A DNA stretch of 64,000 nucleotides from Gemmatimonadota bacterium (GCA_028873695.1 JAPPNU010000028.1:124001-188000); one strand, 5' to 3'; shown: positions 7,260 through 16,429, numbered from the stretch's first letter. The notes: generated by a model from the letters alone, not told the origin. Numbers and translations are program-made.

Positions 7260-9200
7260 TCAGGCATCCACCCACCGGTCGTCTTCCCGGATCAGCTCGA
7301 TCAGTTCGTCCACGGCGACGGCGGTGGGGATGTTTCGCTTGACAATATCCTTGCCGCGGTAGAGCGTGATCCGGCCGGGGCCGCTGCCGACGTAACCGTA
7401 GTCCGCGTCGGCCATTTCACCCGGCCCATTCACGATGCATCCCATGATGCCGATTTTGACGCCTTTCAGGTGGTCGGTACGTCCGCGTATCAGGGCGGTT
7501 GTCTCCTGCAGGTCGAAGAGCGTGCGGCCGCAGGAGGGGCAGGAGATATATTCGGTTTTCGAGATGCGGGTGCGAGTCGCCTGCAGGATACCGAATCCGA
7601 GTCGGTTGAGGTCCCCGGGCCGGACATCCGGCGATTCCAGCCATATGCCGTCGCCAAGTCCGTCGGTGAGCAACCCGCCGGTGTCTATCGCGGCGTGAAG
7701 GATGATGGCGTCGTCGTCGATGCCTTCGTATTCGCGTTTGACTACAACGGGAATACGGAAGTCGCGCTCGACGAACTCAGCCAGAACACGGCGCAGATCC
7801 GGCATCGCGTGGACGTTGTCCGTACGCAGGACGAGAACGCAACCGGCGGTCACCCGAAGCATTTCCAGGGTGTCCGCGTCGAGGTCATCGGGTTCGGCGA
7901 GTACGAAATTCAGGCGTTCGGACCGATATGGCGCCTCGCGGAAGGCGGCGGGATCGAACAGCGGATAGGCGTTCGGCGCCCCGCGCCTGGAACGCCACGT
8001 ATTGTGGTCCAGGATCTTGCCGAGTGTGCCCGGAAGGCCGAAGTCGATGTCCCGTGTGCCCAGATAGATAAAGTCCGGCGCCATGTCCGCGATGTTCCAT
8101 TTGTCGAGCTTCGCGTCGTATTGGTAGCCGACGGAGGAAAGGCAGGCCGGAGATTGCAGTTCGTGGGGGGAAAGGATCACAACCGGCACACCGTCACCGC
8201 CCACCCGGTCCGCGGGCCGGGTTCGACGACGGGTATAGGCGTACGGGTCGATCGGGTTTCTGACGATCGCGGGTATCGGTGGATGTCCCGGTCTGGCCTC
8301 GTACCGTTCGACGAGACGGATACAGACGGGAATCTCGGCTTCCGGCTCCTCCGTCAGAGAGACGCGAACGGTGTCTCCCAGACCGTCTTCAAGGAGCGCT
8401 CCGATGCCCACGGCGGACTTGATCCGCCCGTCCTCGCCGTCGCCGGCCTCGGTGACGCCCAGGTGAAGGGGATAGTTGAAACCCTCGGCCTCCATGCGGT
8501 TGACCAGCAGGCGGTAGGCCTGGATCATGACCTGGGGATTGCTGGCCTTCATGGACAGGACGACGTCGTGGTAGTCCAGGTCGGCGCAAATGCGCGTGAA
8601 TTCCAGCGCCGATTCGACCATTCCCAGCGGTGTGTCGCCGAACCGGCTCATGATGCGGTCCGAGAGGGAGCCGTGGTTTGCGCCGATGCGCATCGCGGTT
8701 CCGTGTGCCTTGCAGATATTGACCAGCGGCGTGAATTTCCGGCGGATGCGTTCTATCTCGGCGGCGTATTGCGCGTCGGTATACTCGACAATCTGGAATT
8801 TCTTCCTGTCCGCGTAGTTACCGGGGTTGACCCGCACCTTCTCGACGTTCCTTGCGGCAATCTCCGCCGCGTTGGGCGTGTAGTGAATGTCGGCGATGAG
8901 CGGCGCGATGTATCCCCTTGCCCGGAGTTCATTCCGTATGGCCTCGAGGTTGCGCGCTTCTTTCTGGCTGGGCGCGGTGATGCGTACGTAGTCAGCCCCC
9001 GCCTCGATAATCCTGATGGACTGCTCAACCGTAGCGAGCGTGTCCATGGTGTCCGTTGTGGTCATGGACTGGACGCGTATGGGATTGTCCCCGCCAAGTG
9101 GAATATGGCCTATGGACACTTCCCTCGTCCGGTACCGGCTGTATTCGGTGAGACTGTTGCAGTATTTGCCGGGGTCGGTCTGCAGGTTGGTAATCAGCAT
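7260..9200 (-). CDS. ispG: 4-hydroxy-3-methylbut-2-enyl diphosphate synthase, long type
   Basis: IspG (GcpE) makes HMBPP from methylerythritol cyclodiphosphate in the non-mevalonate isoprenoid pathway, using a 4Fe-4S cluster. At 646 residues this is the long form with an extra central domain, as in Bacteroidetes, Chlamydiae and plants, not the 370-residue E. coli form. The N-terminal TIM barrel is seen as PIRVQSMTTTDTMD and VRINxG-type strands (VRVNPGNY). The C-terminal reductase-like domain carries the cluster cysteines in ISCPSCGRTLFDL and GCIVNGPGEMADADYGYVG. The ATG at 9200 starts MLITNLQTDPGKYC; longer readings run into a dispersed repeat and are artefacts. A strong promoter lies at 9417-9445, leaving an approximately 210-base leader that contains that repeat. 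Confidence 0.96.
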   Translation of the reverse strand: MLITNLQTDPGKYCNSLTEYSRYRTREVSIGHIPLGGDNPIRVQSMTTTDTMDTLATVEQSIRIIEAGADYVRITAPSQKEARNLEAIRNELRARGYIAPLIADIHYTPNAAEIAARNVEKVRVNPGNYADRKKFQIVEYTDAQYAAEIERIRRKFTPLVNICKAHGTAMRIGANHGSLSDRIMSRFGDTPLGMVESALEFTRICADLDYHDVVLSMKASNPQVMIQAYRLLVNRMEAEGFNYPLHLGVTEAGDGEDGRIKSAVGIGALLEDGLGDTVRVSLTEEPEAEIPVCIRLVERYEARPGHPPIPAIVRNPIDPYAYTRRRTRPADRVGGDGVPVVILSPHELQSPACLSSVGYQYDAKLDKWNIADMAPDFIYLGTRDIDFGLPGTLGKILDHNTWRSRRGAPNAYPLFDPAAFREAPYRSERLNFVLAEPDDLDADTLEMLRVTAGCVLVLRTDNVHAMPDLRRVLAEFVERDFRIPVVVKREYEGIDDDAIILHAAIDTGGLLTDGLGDGIWLESPDVRPGDLNRLGFGILQATRTRISKTEYISCPSCGRTLFDLQETTALIRGRTDHLKGVKIGIMGCIVNGPGEMADADYGYVGSGPGRITLYRGKDIVKRNIPTAVAVDELIELIREDDRWVDA

Positions 9201-9217
9201 CGGCGGGTTCACGTAAA

Positions 9218-9379
9218 GAAGTTGTTTTAAAATTACCGGTGAGTTCCCGAGCGCGAGCGAAAAAGTGGCGGTCAAGGAGGGAAAATCCGCCCATATTTCT
9301 CTATACGGGTGGATTTGACCGACGCCGACCGGCGCTTTTGCAGCCGTGCGAAGACCGCTGGGAAATTTAAGACAGCTTC
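9218..9379 (-). repeat. Dispersed 162-bp repeat with terminal inverted repeats, copy 1
   Basis: One of three near-identical intergenic elements in the window (others at 19734-19896 and 50891-51052). Its ends are imperfect inverted repeats of about 24 bases: one end reads GAAGCTGTCTTAAATTTCCC and the inverted other end GAAGTTGTTTTAAAATTACC. It carries no open frame of its own. It lies inside the ispG leader, ending 17 bases before the ispG start, and is written on the same strand as ispG. Confidence 0.85.
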
Positions 9380-9416
9380 TAAGGGCGGAATTGGGGCTTG
9401 TATCCGTTTCGGTACT

Positions 9417-9445
9417 AATATAGACGAAACCCGATGAGGTGTCAA
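9417..9445 (-). promoter_or_regulatory. Sigma-70-type promoter for ispG
   Basis: On the minus strand TTGACA (9440-9445), 17-base spacer, TATATT (9417-9422). The match to consensus is strong. Expected start of transcription is near 9410, upstream of repeat copy 1 and the ispG gene. Confidence 0.7.
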
Positions 9446-9509
9446 TCTACGACGTATTGGCGCCCGGATACCGGGGCGGGGAATCGGAGACGTGCGGCAG
9501 CGCGCGTTT

Positions 9510-11882
9510 TCAGGAATCCAGGTCAAGTGTGATCACCGTGACGCCTGCGCCCCCTTCGTTGAGCAGTCCGAGACGCTGAGACTTGATGAATTCGTGTCCG
9601 CGAAGATGAGCGCCGATCGCCCTGCGAAGGGCGCCCGTGCCCTTCCCGTGGATCACCGCGGCGCGCTCCATGCCGGCCAGATAGAGTTCATCGATGTATT
9701 TATCGACGGTTTCCACCGCCTCATCCACGGTCATTCCTCTCAAATCCACCTCGTTGGAAACGGCGTCGCGCCGGACAAGCCCGAAACGGGAAGTATCCGG
9801 GGCGGCCTCTTCTGCCGATGCCACGATTTCGAGGTCTTCCCTGCGGGCCTGCAGCCTCAGCTTGCCGATTTCGACCGGCACGCGCGATCCCTGGTTCCCG
9901 CCGTCCGCAACAACGCCTTCCTTACCGAGGCTCCTCACAAGGACGCGGCGCCCGGGTTCGAGTATTGACGCCGGCGCATCCTGTTCTTCAACGGGGGCCG
10001 CCAATTCGCGCCGCGCCCGCTCTATCCCGGCTCTGGCGTTTTTGATCGAGTCCCTGTCGGCATTTCGTTTTCGGAGTTCGGATACGGTGCGTTCGATGAG
10101 GGCATTGGCGCCATCCAGAATGCGCCGCGCCTCGTCCTCGGCGCCGCGTTTGAGTTCACGCTCGCGATGTTCCACTTCCTTGAGGCGGACGGTAAATTCC
10201 GTCTTCAGACGTTCCATTTCGCTTCGGAAGGACCGTGCGCGATCCAGTTCTTCGTTGTAGTGCCGGTACGTGTCGTCAATGTCCGCGATGAGGGCTTCCA
10301 TACGGCCGATATCGCTTCCGGCAATGCGCCTGGCTTCGGCGACGATCTCTGAAGGCATCTGAAGCCGGCGTGCGATTTCGAAGGCGTAGCTGCTGCCGGG
10401 CGTGTTGAGACGAAGCTGAAACGTGGGCGTTAGCGTATCCGCGTCGAAGGCCATGGAACCGTTGGCCATCCCCTCCGTGCGGTGCGCAAATGCCTTGAGC
10501 GCGCCGTGATGGGTCGTAGCCACTGTCAGGCAGCCCCGTTCAGTCAGCGTGCCGAGCAGGGCCATCGCCAGGGCCGCGCCCTGGTCCGGGTCGGTGCTGG
10601 CGCCAACCTCGTCCAGAAGCACCAGGGAACTGGCTTCGGCATGGGTGGTGACCTCAACCAGATTCGCCACGTGAGACGAGAACGTGCTGAGGTCGTTCTC
10701 GATGGACTGGGCGTCGCCGATGTCCGCAAAGACGCCGGTGAAGATCGGAAATTGCGAATGTTCCGCGGCCGGTACGGGCAACCCGGCCTGGGCCATCAGC
10801 GCAAGCAGGCCGACGGTTTTGAGCGCAACGGTCTTACCGCCGGCGTTCGGGCCGGTAAGGACGAGCGTGCGAACGCCGTCGTTATCCATTGCAAGGCTGA
10901 GCGGGACGGTGGCATCGGCTCGGTCCTCACCGTTCAACCGGTAGAAGAGAAGCGGATGACGCGCATCGTGCAGTTGGAGGCGCCCTTCCACGTTGAATAC
11001 CGGTTCGCTGCATTTCAGTTCGCGAGAAAAGCCGGCCGTTGCGTAGATGGCATCGAATCTGCCAAGAATCCGCTGGTTCTCGAGCAAACGATCGCCTATC
11101 AGGCCCACGCTCCTGGTGAGTTCGTGAAGCACGCGTTTGATTTCCTGTTGCTCGGCCAGTTCGAGTTGACGCAACTGATTGTTGAGGGCCAGCGTCGCCA
11201 TGGGTTCGACGAAGAGCGTGGCTCCGCTGGCTGACTGGTCGTGCACGAGGCCATCCAGCCGGTGTTTCTGGTTTTCGCGAACGGGAATGACGAAGCGCCC
11301 GTTCCGGATGGTGATCAGCCGTTCCTGCACGACGGTGTCGGGGAGCCGGCTCAGGATACGCTCAACGGAACTCCGGATGCCGGACCGGGTGTGTTCCAGG
11401 CCTCGACGGATCCGCTTCAGTTCGACGCTGGCGGAATCCTTGACGGTTTCGGTGGATGGCTCGATGGAACGTCGAATACCGGCTTCCAGATCGGGGTGAC
11501 GGGACAACCCCGATATGAGTTCCTGGAGTCGGGGATACTTCTGCTTGCGTTTGTGAAAGTACGCCAGAAAACGGCGAGACATCCGCAAAACTTCCTCAAT
11601 CTCGATCAGTTCGCCGGCGGTGAGCGTCGTTCCGGGTACCGAGGCGGTGCCTGCCGCGGCGCGGACGTCGGGAATGCGTCCGATCGGGACGGGATCGTCA
11701 TACCCGATCAGATCCATGGTCTCGAGTACGGGACGGAGCCTGGCTTCAATGGGATGGGGATCGTCCGCAGGGGTCAGGCTCTCGACCTCGTTTCGCCCGG
11801 CAGCGGAAACAGTGCGTTCGGCGATTAGGTCGAGAATCCTGTTGAATTCGAGGGCCTGGAGGGTTTTGGTTGGCAGGGTCAT
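9510..11882 (-). CDS. mutS2: MutS2: collided-ribosome rescue / recombination factor
   Basis: A 790-residue MutS2, lacking the mismatch-recognition domains of MutS. Order: helical lever/clamp domain (about 1-330), ABC-type ATPase with Walker A GPNAGGKT near residue 341, Walker B VLLDEVGASTDP and the GALKAFAH switch, a long coiled coil (about 500-640), a KOW-like beta domain (PGRRVLVRSLGKEGVV) and a C-terminal Smr domain (VDLRGMTVDEAVE, HGKGTGALR). In Bacillus subtilis MutS2 splits collided ribosomes and feeds RqcH; earlier work linked it to suppression of recombination. The ATG at 11882 gives the family start MTLPTKTLQALEF; an upstream start at 11930 adds unrelated residues. It follows cvpA by 73 bases, the arrangement conserved in Firmicutes. 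Confidence 0.95.
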   Translation of the reverse strand: MTLPTKTLQALEFNRILDLIAERTVSAAGRNEVESLTPADDPHPIEARLRPVLETMDLIGYDDPVPIGRIPDVRAAAGTASVPGTTLTAGELIEIEEVLRMSRRFLAYFHKRKQKYPRLQELISGLSRHPDLEAGIRRSIEPSTETVKDSASVELKRIRRGLEHTRSGIRSSVERILSRLPDTVVQERLITIRNGRFVIPVRENQKHRLDGLVHDQSASGATLFVEPMATLALNNQLRQLELAEQQEIKRVLHELTRSVGLIGDRLLENQRILGRFDAIYATAGFSRELKCSEPVFNVEGRLQLHDARHPLLFYRLNGEDRADATVPLSLAMDNDGVRTLVLTGPNAGGKTVALKTVGLLALMAQAGLPVPAAEHSQFPIFTGVFADIGDAQSIENDLSTFSSHVANLVEVTTHAEASSLVLLDEVGASTDPDQGAALAMALLGTLTERGCLTVATTHHGALKAFAHRTEGMANGSMAFDADTLTPTFQLRLNTPGSSYAFEIARRLQMPSEIVAEARRIAGSDIGRMEALIADIDDTYRHYNEELDRARSFRSEMERLKTEFTVRLKEVEHRERELKRGAEDEARRILDGANALIERTVSELRKRNADRDSIKNARAGIERARRELAAPVEEQDAPASILEPGRRVLVRSLGKEGVVADGGNQGSRVPVEIGKLRLQARREDLEIVASAEEAAPDTSRFGLVRRDAVSNEVDLRGMTVDEAVETVDKYIDELYLAGMERAAVIHGKGTGALRRAIGAHLRGHEFIKSQRLGLLNEGGAGVTVITLDLDS

Positions 11883-11955
11883 AGGGTTGTGACGCGGTAG
11901 AAGAAACCACGGACGGTTTCTGTTGGGCATTTATCCCCGCCGGCAGGCGGACCCG

Positions 11956-12624
11956 CTAATCCTGTCTGCCGTCTGACGCGGGCGCCTGAGGATTGCCCGA
12001 AGATTGTTTTTCTCCGCTTTGAGATTCTTCTATGAGTCCCTTCAGCCGATCCCGCGCTATTCCGGTCCCCCGGGTCATACTCTCCACAAACGGATGGGTG
12101 GATGACTCCTGGTTGTCCGGTACGAGGTATCTGTAGAGTTCCGACGCCCTGGGAATGGCGGCCTTTACGGCGTCCATCACGACCAGGCATGCCTGCTGAA
12201 CGTGGCGTGTCAATCGCGCGTCGTCAATGTACGCCTTCAGCCCCGGGTGAGGCGAATACGCCCGCAGCAGCAGGATCAGCAAACCCAGAAGCAGCAACCC
12301 CTGCGCCAGGCCGAGTATGCCGCCGCACAACGTATCCACGACGCCGAACGGGGTGGCCTTGAGCATGGCCTGAAACATTCGCCCAAGGACGTAACACGCG
12401 ATCAGCGTGGCGACAAATACACAGACGAAGCCAAGCAGCGCGGGGACGTGGCCGGCGCCTTCACCGGAAATCCACTCCGAGACCGCGCCGCCGTACGAAA
12501 GGCCGAGTCCGTAAGCCAGAATAAAACTTGCCAGACCGATCAGACCCCGGACAAGCCCTGTGCGGCAACCCCTGAAAGCCATCCAGCAGAACCCGATCAG
12601 CAAGATCAGGTCGACAAAGTTCAT
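11956..12624 (-). CDS. cvpA: CvpA-family membrane protein
   Basis: A 222-residue inner-membrane protein. Four hydrophobic segments occupy the first 165 residues, beginning NFVDLILLIGFCWMAFRG, followed by the glycine-rich motif GLVRGLIGLASFILAYGLG diagnostic of CvpA (colicin V production family). The polar tail after about residue 165 is serine- and glutamine-rich and probably disordered. Function is poorly known; CvpA has been tied to purine-biosynthesis operons and envelope stress. A GGGAGG site lies just ahead of the ATG. It lies upstream of mutS2 on the same strand, a partnership seen in many genomes, and is probably cotranscribed with it. Confidence 0.88.
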   Translation of the reverse strand: MNFVDLILLIGFCWMAFRGCRTGLVRGLIGLASFILAYGLGLSYGGAVSEWISGEGAGHVPALLGFVCVFVATLIACYVLGRMFQAMLKATPFGVVDTLCGGILGLAQGLLLLGLLILLLRAYSPHPGLKAYIDDARLTRHVQQACLVVMDAVKAAIPRASELYRYLVPDNQESSTHPFVESMTRGTGIARDRLKGLIEESQSGEKQSSGNPQAPASDGRQD

Positions 12625-12941
12625 TCGGCCCTCCCTCTCGCGTCCTTTCCCGAAAATCCCTCGCCCCGCGACCGCGGATTCGTCACGTCTCGCTACGTTG
12701 CTTGCGCTGCTTGCGTTGAGCTTGTCGAAACGGCCTGTCGGAGTGACCGCGCTCGCCGACCCTACGCAGGTTGGTGGCGCCTTGCGATCCGGGCGGTTCG
12801 GCTGTCGAATTCAGGCAACTGATTTCCGGGACGGAACACGTGTAGCAGCCCGTTGAAAAAGCCCATCCGGGCTTTGGCCGGTTCTTGAAAATGGGGCGCT
12901 GCAACTGCATTGATTCGGGGTTCAGTGCAACGGCAACGTGC
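12625..12941. other. Noncoding gap with a short perfect palindrome
   Basis: About 320 bases between cvpA and the rpsU terminator. The only clear structure is a perfect inverted repeat at 12858-12875, AAAGCCC-ATCC-GGGCTTT, which could act as a weak terminator on either strand. No gene or promoter was recognised. Confidence 0.45.
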
Positions 12942-12982
12942 AAAAAATACAACCGCATCCGAAGGCGAATCGGTGCGGTTGT
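12942..12982 (-). terminator. Rho-independent terminator after rpsU
   Basis: On the minus strand a perfect 9-bp stem ACAACCGCA / TGCGGTTGT with a 16-base loop, then ATTTTTT. It begins 24 bases past the rpsU stop, so rpsU is probably its own transcription unit and cvpA-mutS2 needs another promoter or read-through. Confidence 0.8.
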
Positions 12983-13006
12983 CGTTGCCGTACTCGCAAT
13001 TTTGAC

Positions 13007-13204
13007 TTATTGATTGAAACGCGTTTCGAATTTCATCCGTTTGCGCTTCGCCGCGGCGATTTTCCGCTTGCGGCGCTCACTGGGCTTCTCGAAATGCTGG
13101 TGCTTCTTCATCTCGGTCATAATGCCTGCTTTTTCGCAGGTTTTCTTAAACCTCTTCAGCGCCTTTTCGAACGGCTCATCGTCTCTCACCACAACCCTGG
13201 CCAT
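13007..13204 (-). CDS. rpsU: Small ribosomal subunit protein bS21
   Basis: A 65-residue, strongly basic protein with the S21 signature: VVVRDDEPFEKALKRFKK at the start and a C terminus of SERRKRKIAAAKRKR. S21 sits at the anti-Shine-Dalgarno end of 16S rRNA and aids initiation. The ATG at 13204 follows a strong AAAGGAGGGG site, which settles the start; upstream in-frame starts back to 13333 are not supported. A candidate promoter lies at 13333-13361 and a terminator at 12942-12982. In many bacteria rpsU is directly followed by dnaG; here cvpA, mutS2 and ispG come between on the same strand. Confidence 0.96.
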   Translation of the reverse strand: MARVVVRDDEPFEKALKRFKKTCEKAGIMTEMKKHQHFEKPSERRKRKIAAAKRKRMKFETRFNQ

Positions 13205-13332
13205 AGGCTGAATCCCCTCCTTTCCGTTTCCTGCGTAAGCAAGCCATGCTCGGGAACAAGAGGAGTTGACGGGCCATGCGCCAGTCCCATCGCCTGCGGC
13301 ATGCCATGCCATACAGGAAATTGATGATTCCA

Positions 13333-13361
13333 AATATATAAATTTAATAGATATAATGCAA
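13333..13361 (-). promoter_or_regulatory. Candidate promoter for rpsU
   Basis: On the minus strand TTGCAT (13356-13361), 17-base spacer, TATATT (13333-13338), in a markedly A+T-rich patch. Would give a leader of about 120 bases. The A+T richness makes chance matches likely, so confidence is modest. Confidence 0.4.
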
Positions 13362-13376
13362 ACGGTTTTTCTTTGG

Positions 13377-13406
13377 TTGACTGGACGCCGGCAATGGACG
13401 TATACT
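13377..13406 (+). promoter_or_regulatory. Sigma-70-type promoter for the PorY/PorX-like operon
   Basis: TTGACT (13377-13382), 18-base spacer, TATACT (13401-13406), 87 bases before the kinase start. It is divergent from the rpsU promoter. Confidence 0.55.
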
Positions 13407-13492
13407 TTCTGTGCGCGGACACGGGTCTCAGCGCCGCCGCGGGGAACTTACCGGGATACTGGACGTTGACGTAAGATAGGGGAGCCGCAACG

Positions 13493-14833
13493 ATGGGTGC
13501 GCGAACGAAGAATGTCACGGACCGGACGGGCGGGCCCGGACACAAGGGGTTAATGGGTGCGCCGGTGGTTCGGAAGGGCAAGATGAGGGTGGGGCTCCGA
13601 AGTTCGTACAGTCTGGGCGCCTATCTGTTTCCGGCTGCAACGGTGATCATCCTGGCGTTTCTGGTGTATATGCAAATCCTGGTTGTGGATCCGATGCGCC
13701 GGGATTCCCGCGACCTGATCAAACGCCTGGCCTTCTTCTACGGGTTGGCCACCCAGGACACCGTGGTTGTCAGCGACCTGGACGTCAATGAAATCTTCAG
13801 GACCATAACAAATGCGAATTTCCCCGTGGTCATAACAGACTCCCGGGGTGAACCGCATATGTGGAAGGCCATAGAGATTCCCGAAGGCAACCCCGGTGAC
13901 CTCAGCACGACCGACAGGGAGCGCATGCGTCGGATCGTTCGAAGGCTGGACAGCGAGAATCCGCCGTATTCGTTCGAGATTCCGCAGATCGGTCCGCGGG
14001 TGCTGCACTTTGGCGATTCACCGCTGGTACGCCGGCTGGCCTGGCTGCCTTGGGTCGCGCTTGGTGTAACGGCGCTGTTTATCGGCGTGGGATATCTCGG
14101 TTTTCAGAATGTCAAGAACAGTGAGCAGCGATCGATCTGGGTGGGCATGGCGCGGGAGACGGCTCACCAGTTGGGCACGCCGCTTTCCTCTCTGTACGGT
14201 TGGATCGAGCTGATAAAGTCGGAACTTGAGCATTCCTCGGGTCCGGTGGATGAGCCGACCCGCAGGCGATTCGACCAGATCGTGGTTGCGATGGAGGAGG
14301 ATACCAGCAGGCTGGATACGATCGTCTCCCGTTTCAGCCTGATCGGTTCCACGCCGGAGCTGCGTCCGGCAAACCTGCGTCACGTCATCGAAGAGACGGC
14401 CGCCTATTTGCGCGACAGACTCTCGCGGGAAGTCCGGATTGTACAAAGAGACTACGAAATACAGCCTGTCCCGCTGAATCGGCAATTGCTGGGCTGGGCG
14501 TTTGAGAATCTGTTCAAGAATGCCGCGGACGCGATGGAGGGCAAGGGCGGAAAGATAGAGATTTCTGCGGAAGTGCGTTCCGAGGGCAGATGGGTGGACG
14601 TGCGGGTGCGGGACAATGGCAAAGGGATTCAACCGCATCTCGTCAAGCGGGTTTTTCTGCCCGGTTACAGCACCAAGGACCGGGGCTGGGGGCTGGGACT
14701 TACGTTCGTCAAACGTATTGTGGAAGACTATCACCGGGGCAGAATCTCCGTCGAGGAAAGTTCGCCGGAAGTGGGAACCACGTTTCTGATATCACTACCC
14801 GTGAGGCCGGTGGAGGAGCTGAAGGCTACGTAA
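13493..14833 (+). CDS. PorY-like sensor histidine kinase
   Basis: A 446-residue membrane sensor kinase. Two transmembrane helices (about 43-65 and 183-206) bracket a periplasmic sensor region of about 115 residues. The cytoplasmic dimerisation helix carries the phosphoacceptor His225 in the motif ARETAHQLGTPLSSLYGW, characteristic of the PorY/YbdK-like group of the FCB superphylum. The ATPase domain shows the N box (NLFKNAADAM), G1 (DNGKGI) and G2 (GWGLGLTFVKRI). The ATG at 13493 follows AGGGGAG at good spacing; in-frame ATGs at 13553 and 13583 are alternatives that would drop an unusual basic N-terminal tail. The PorX-like regulator follows 20 bases later, so the two form a two-component system. 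Confidence 0.88.
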   Translation: MGARTKNVTDRTGGPGHKGLMGAPVVRKGKMRVGLRSSYSLGAYLFPAATVIILAFLVYMQILVVDPMRRDSRDLIKRLAFFYGLATQDTVVVSDLDVNEIFRTITNANFPVVITDSRGEPHMWKAIEIPEGNPGDLSTTDRERMRRIVRRLDSENPPYSFEIPQIGPRVLHFGDSPLVRRLAWLPWVALGVTALFIGVGYLGFQNVKNSEQRSIWVGMARETAHQLGTPLSSLYGWIELIKSELEHSSGPVDEPTRRRFDQIVVAMEEDTSRLDTIVSRFSLIGSTPELRPANLRHVIEETAAYLRDRLSREVRIVQRDYEIQPVPLNRQLLGWAFENLFKNAADAMEGKGGKIEISAEVRSEGRWVDVRVRDNGKGIQPHLVKRVFLPGYSTKDRGWGLGLTFVKRIVEDYHRGRISVEESSPEVGTTFLISLPVRPVEELKAT

Positions 14834-14853
14834 CGGCCGGGAGTTTGGACGCT

Positions 14854-16410
14854 ATGAGAGAAAAGCAGGTTCTGTGGGCAGACGACGAAATTGACCTCCT
14901 GAGGCCGCATACGATGTTTCTCGGTTCCAGGGGCTATAATGTGACGCCCGTTACAAACGGGGATGACGCGATTGCGATGGTCAAGCAGCGGGGATTCGAT
15001 ATCGTACTGCTGGATGAGATGATGGCCGGACGCGGCGGGCTTTCCACGCTGGCGATGATCAAGGAAATCAACCCGGATATCCCCGTAATCATGATCACGA
15101 AGAATGAGGAGGAGCGCCTGATGGAGGAAGCGCTCGGCCATCGGATCGACGATTATCTCACCAAACCGGTTAATCCCAGCCAGATACTCTCGGCCTGCAA
15201 GAAACTGCTCGACGCACGTCAGATCGTGACGGGGCGCATGGGATTGGATTATGCGGGCGTGTCCAATCGCATTCGTGCGTCCATGGCGGGCGACTTGACG
15301 TGGCAGGACTGGATCGACATCCATGTCAAGCTCTCCGAATGGGATCTGGAACTGGATCGGATCTATGACGCCGGCCTGAGAAAGATGCATGAAGATCTGC
15401 GGCGGGCGTGCAACCGTGCTTTCGGTCGCTTCGTTGAGGCCAATTACGCCCATTGGCTCCAGGACGATATGGACTCCCCGGTGCTGTCGGTAGACGTCGT
15501 GAGCGAGTTTGTCCTGCCCTTGCTCCAGGAGAGAAAGCAGGTATTCTTTGTGGTCGTGGATTGCATGCGACTGGATCACTGGCTGGCAATCTCTCCGCTA
15601 TTGTCCGAACTATTCAATATAGAGCAACACTACCACTATTCCATTCTCCCGACGGCCACACCCTATTCAAGGAACTCGATTTTCAGCGGTCTTTTCCCCA
15701 GCGACGTGGCCATGCTGTATCCTCAGGAATGGCGTTCCGGCTGGGACGACGACAACAGCCGCAACCGGCACGAGCACCAGCTCCTGGACCGCCAGATTCA
15801 GGAACTGGATCCCACGCTGAAGCTGGATACCCGATACGTCAAGGTGCTGGATATTGCCGAGGGCAATCATCTCGTAAAAAAGGTGCATTCGTACCGGTCC
15901 TTCCCGCTCATGTCGGTGGTGTTCAATTTCCTGGACATTCTGGCGCACGGAAGGTCGGAGTCGGATATTCTGAAAGAGATGGCGCCAAACGAATCCGCTT
16001 ACCGGTCGCTCAGCCGGTCCTGGTTTTCCCATTCGTCGCTGTTCGAGATGTTGCGAAAGCTGGCGGAAACGGATACTACCGTGGTGTTGACGACCGACCA
16101 CGGCTGTGTCATGAGTACGCGTGCAACCGTGGCGCACGGCAACAGGGATACGTCGACGAACCTAAGGTACAAATACGGCAAGCACCTGCGATGCGACACC
16201 AGGCACGCGCTGTACGTTGCAGACCCGAACGTCTACCGCCTGCCCGATCTGGGAATGGGTACCACGTATATCATTTCCCGGGAGGACTACTACTTCGTCT
16301 ATCCCACGAAATTCAACGAATACCAGCGGTACTACGCGAACAGCTTCCAGCACGGCGGCATTTCGCTGGAGGAGATGGTCCTGCCGGTCGCGGTGCTGAA
16401 CGGAAAATAG
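14854..16410 (+). CDS. porX: PorX-like response regulator with PglZ phosphatase domain
   Basis: A 518-residue fusion. The N-terminal receiver domain has acidic pocket Asp10/Asp11, phosphoacceptor Asp54 (IVLLDEMMAG) and Lys104 (LTKPVN). After a helical linker comes a PglZ domain of the alkaline-phosphatase superfamily with metal and active-site positions Asp236 (VVDCMRLDHW), Thr267/Thr269 (LPTATPYSRNS), the pair in TTDHG and His in VAHGNRDTS. This matches PorX of Porphyromonas, which controls the type IX secretion system and whose PglZ domain is a zinc phosphodiesterase active on oligonucleotides. No Por secretion gene is visible in this window, so the target is open. The ATG at 14854 starts directly at the receiver domain. 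Confidence 0.9.
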   Translation: MREKQVLWADDEIDLLRPHTMFLGSRGYNVTPVTNGDDAIAMVKQRGFDIVLLDEMMAGRGGLSTLAMIKEINPDIPVIMITKNEEERLMEEALGHRIDDYLTKPVNPSQILSACKKLLDARQIVTGRMGLDYAGVSNRIRASMAGDLTWQDWIDIHVKLSEWDLELDRIYDAGLRKMHEDLRRACNRAFGRFVEANYAHWLQDDMDSPVLSVDVVSEFVLPLLQERKQVFFVVVDCMRLDHWLAISPLLSELFNIEQHYHYSILPTATPYSRNSIFSGLFPSDVAMLYPQEWRSGWDDDNSRNRHEHQLLDRQIQELDPTLKLDTRYVKVLDIAEGNHLVKKVHSYRSFPLMSVVFNFLDILAHGRSESDILKEMAPNESAYRSLSRSWFSHSSLFEMLRKLAETDTTVVLTTDHGCVMSTRATVAHGNRDTSTNLRYKYGKHLRCDTRHALYVADPNVYRLPDLGMGTTYIISREDYYFVYPTKFNEYQRYYANSFQHGGISLEEMVLPVAVLNGK

Positions 16411-16429
16411 CCCGAAGCGTAGACTTCGA

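Noticed and set aside
7197..9230. Long plus-strand open frame of about 677 codons
   Set aside because: Exactly antisense to ispG and produced by high GC at third positions; no ribosome site and no recognisable protein motif.
9201..9275. N-terminal extension of IspG by 25 residues
   Set aside because: It lies largely inside repeat copy 1 and the canonical IspG start is at 9200.
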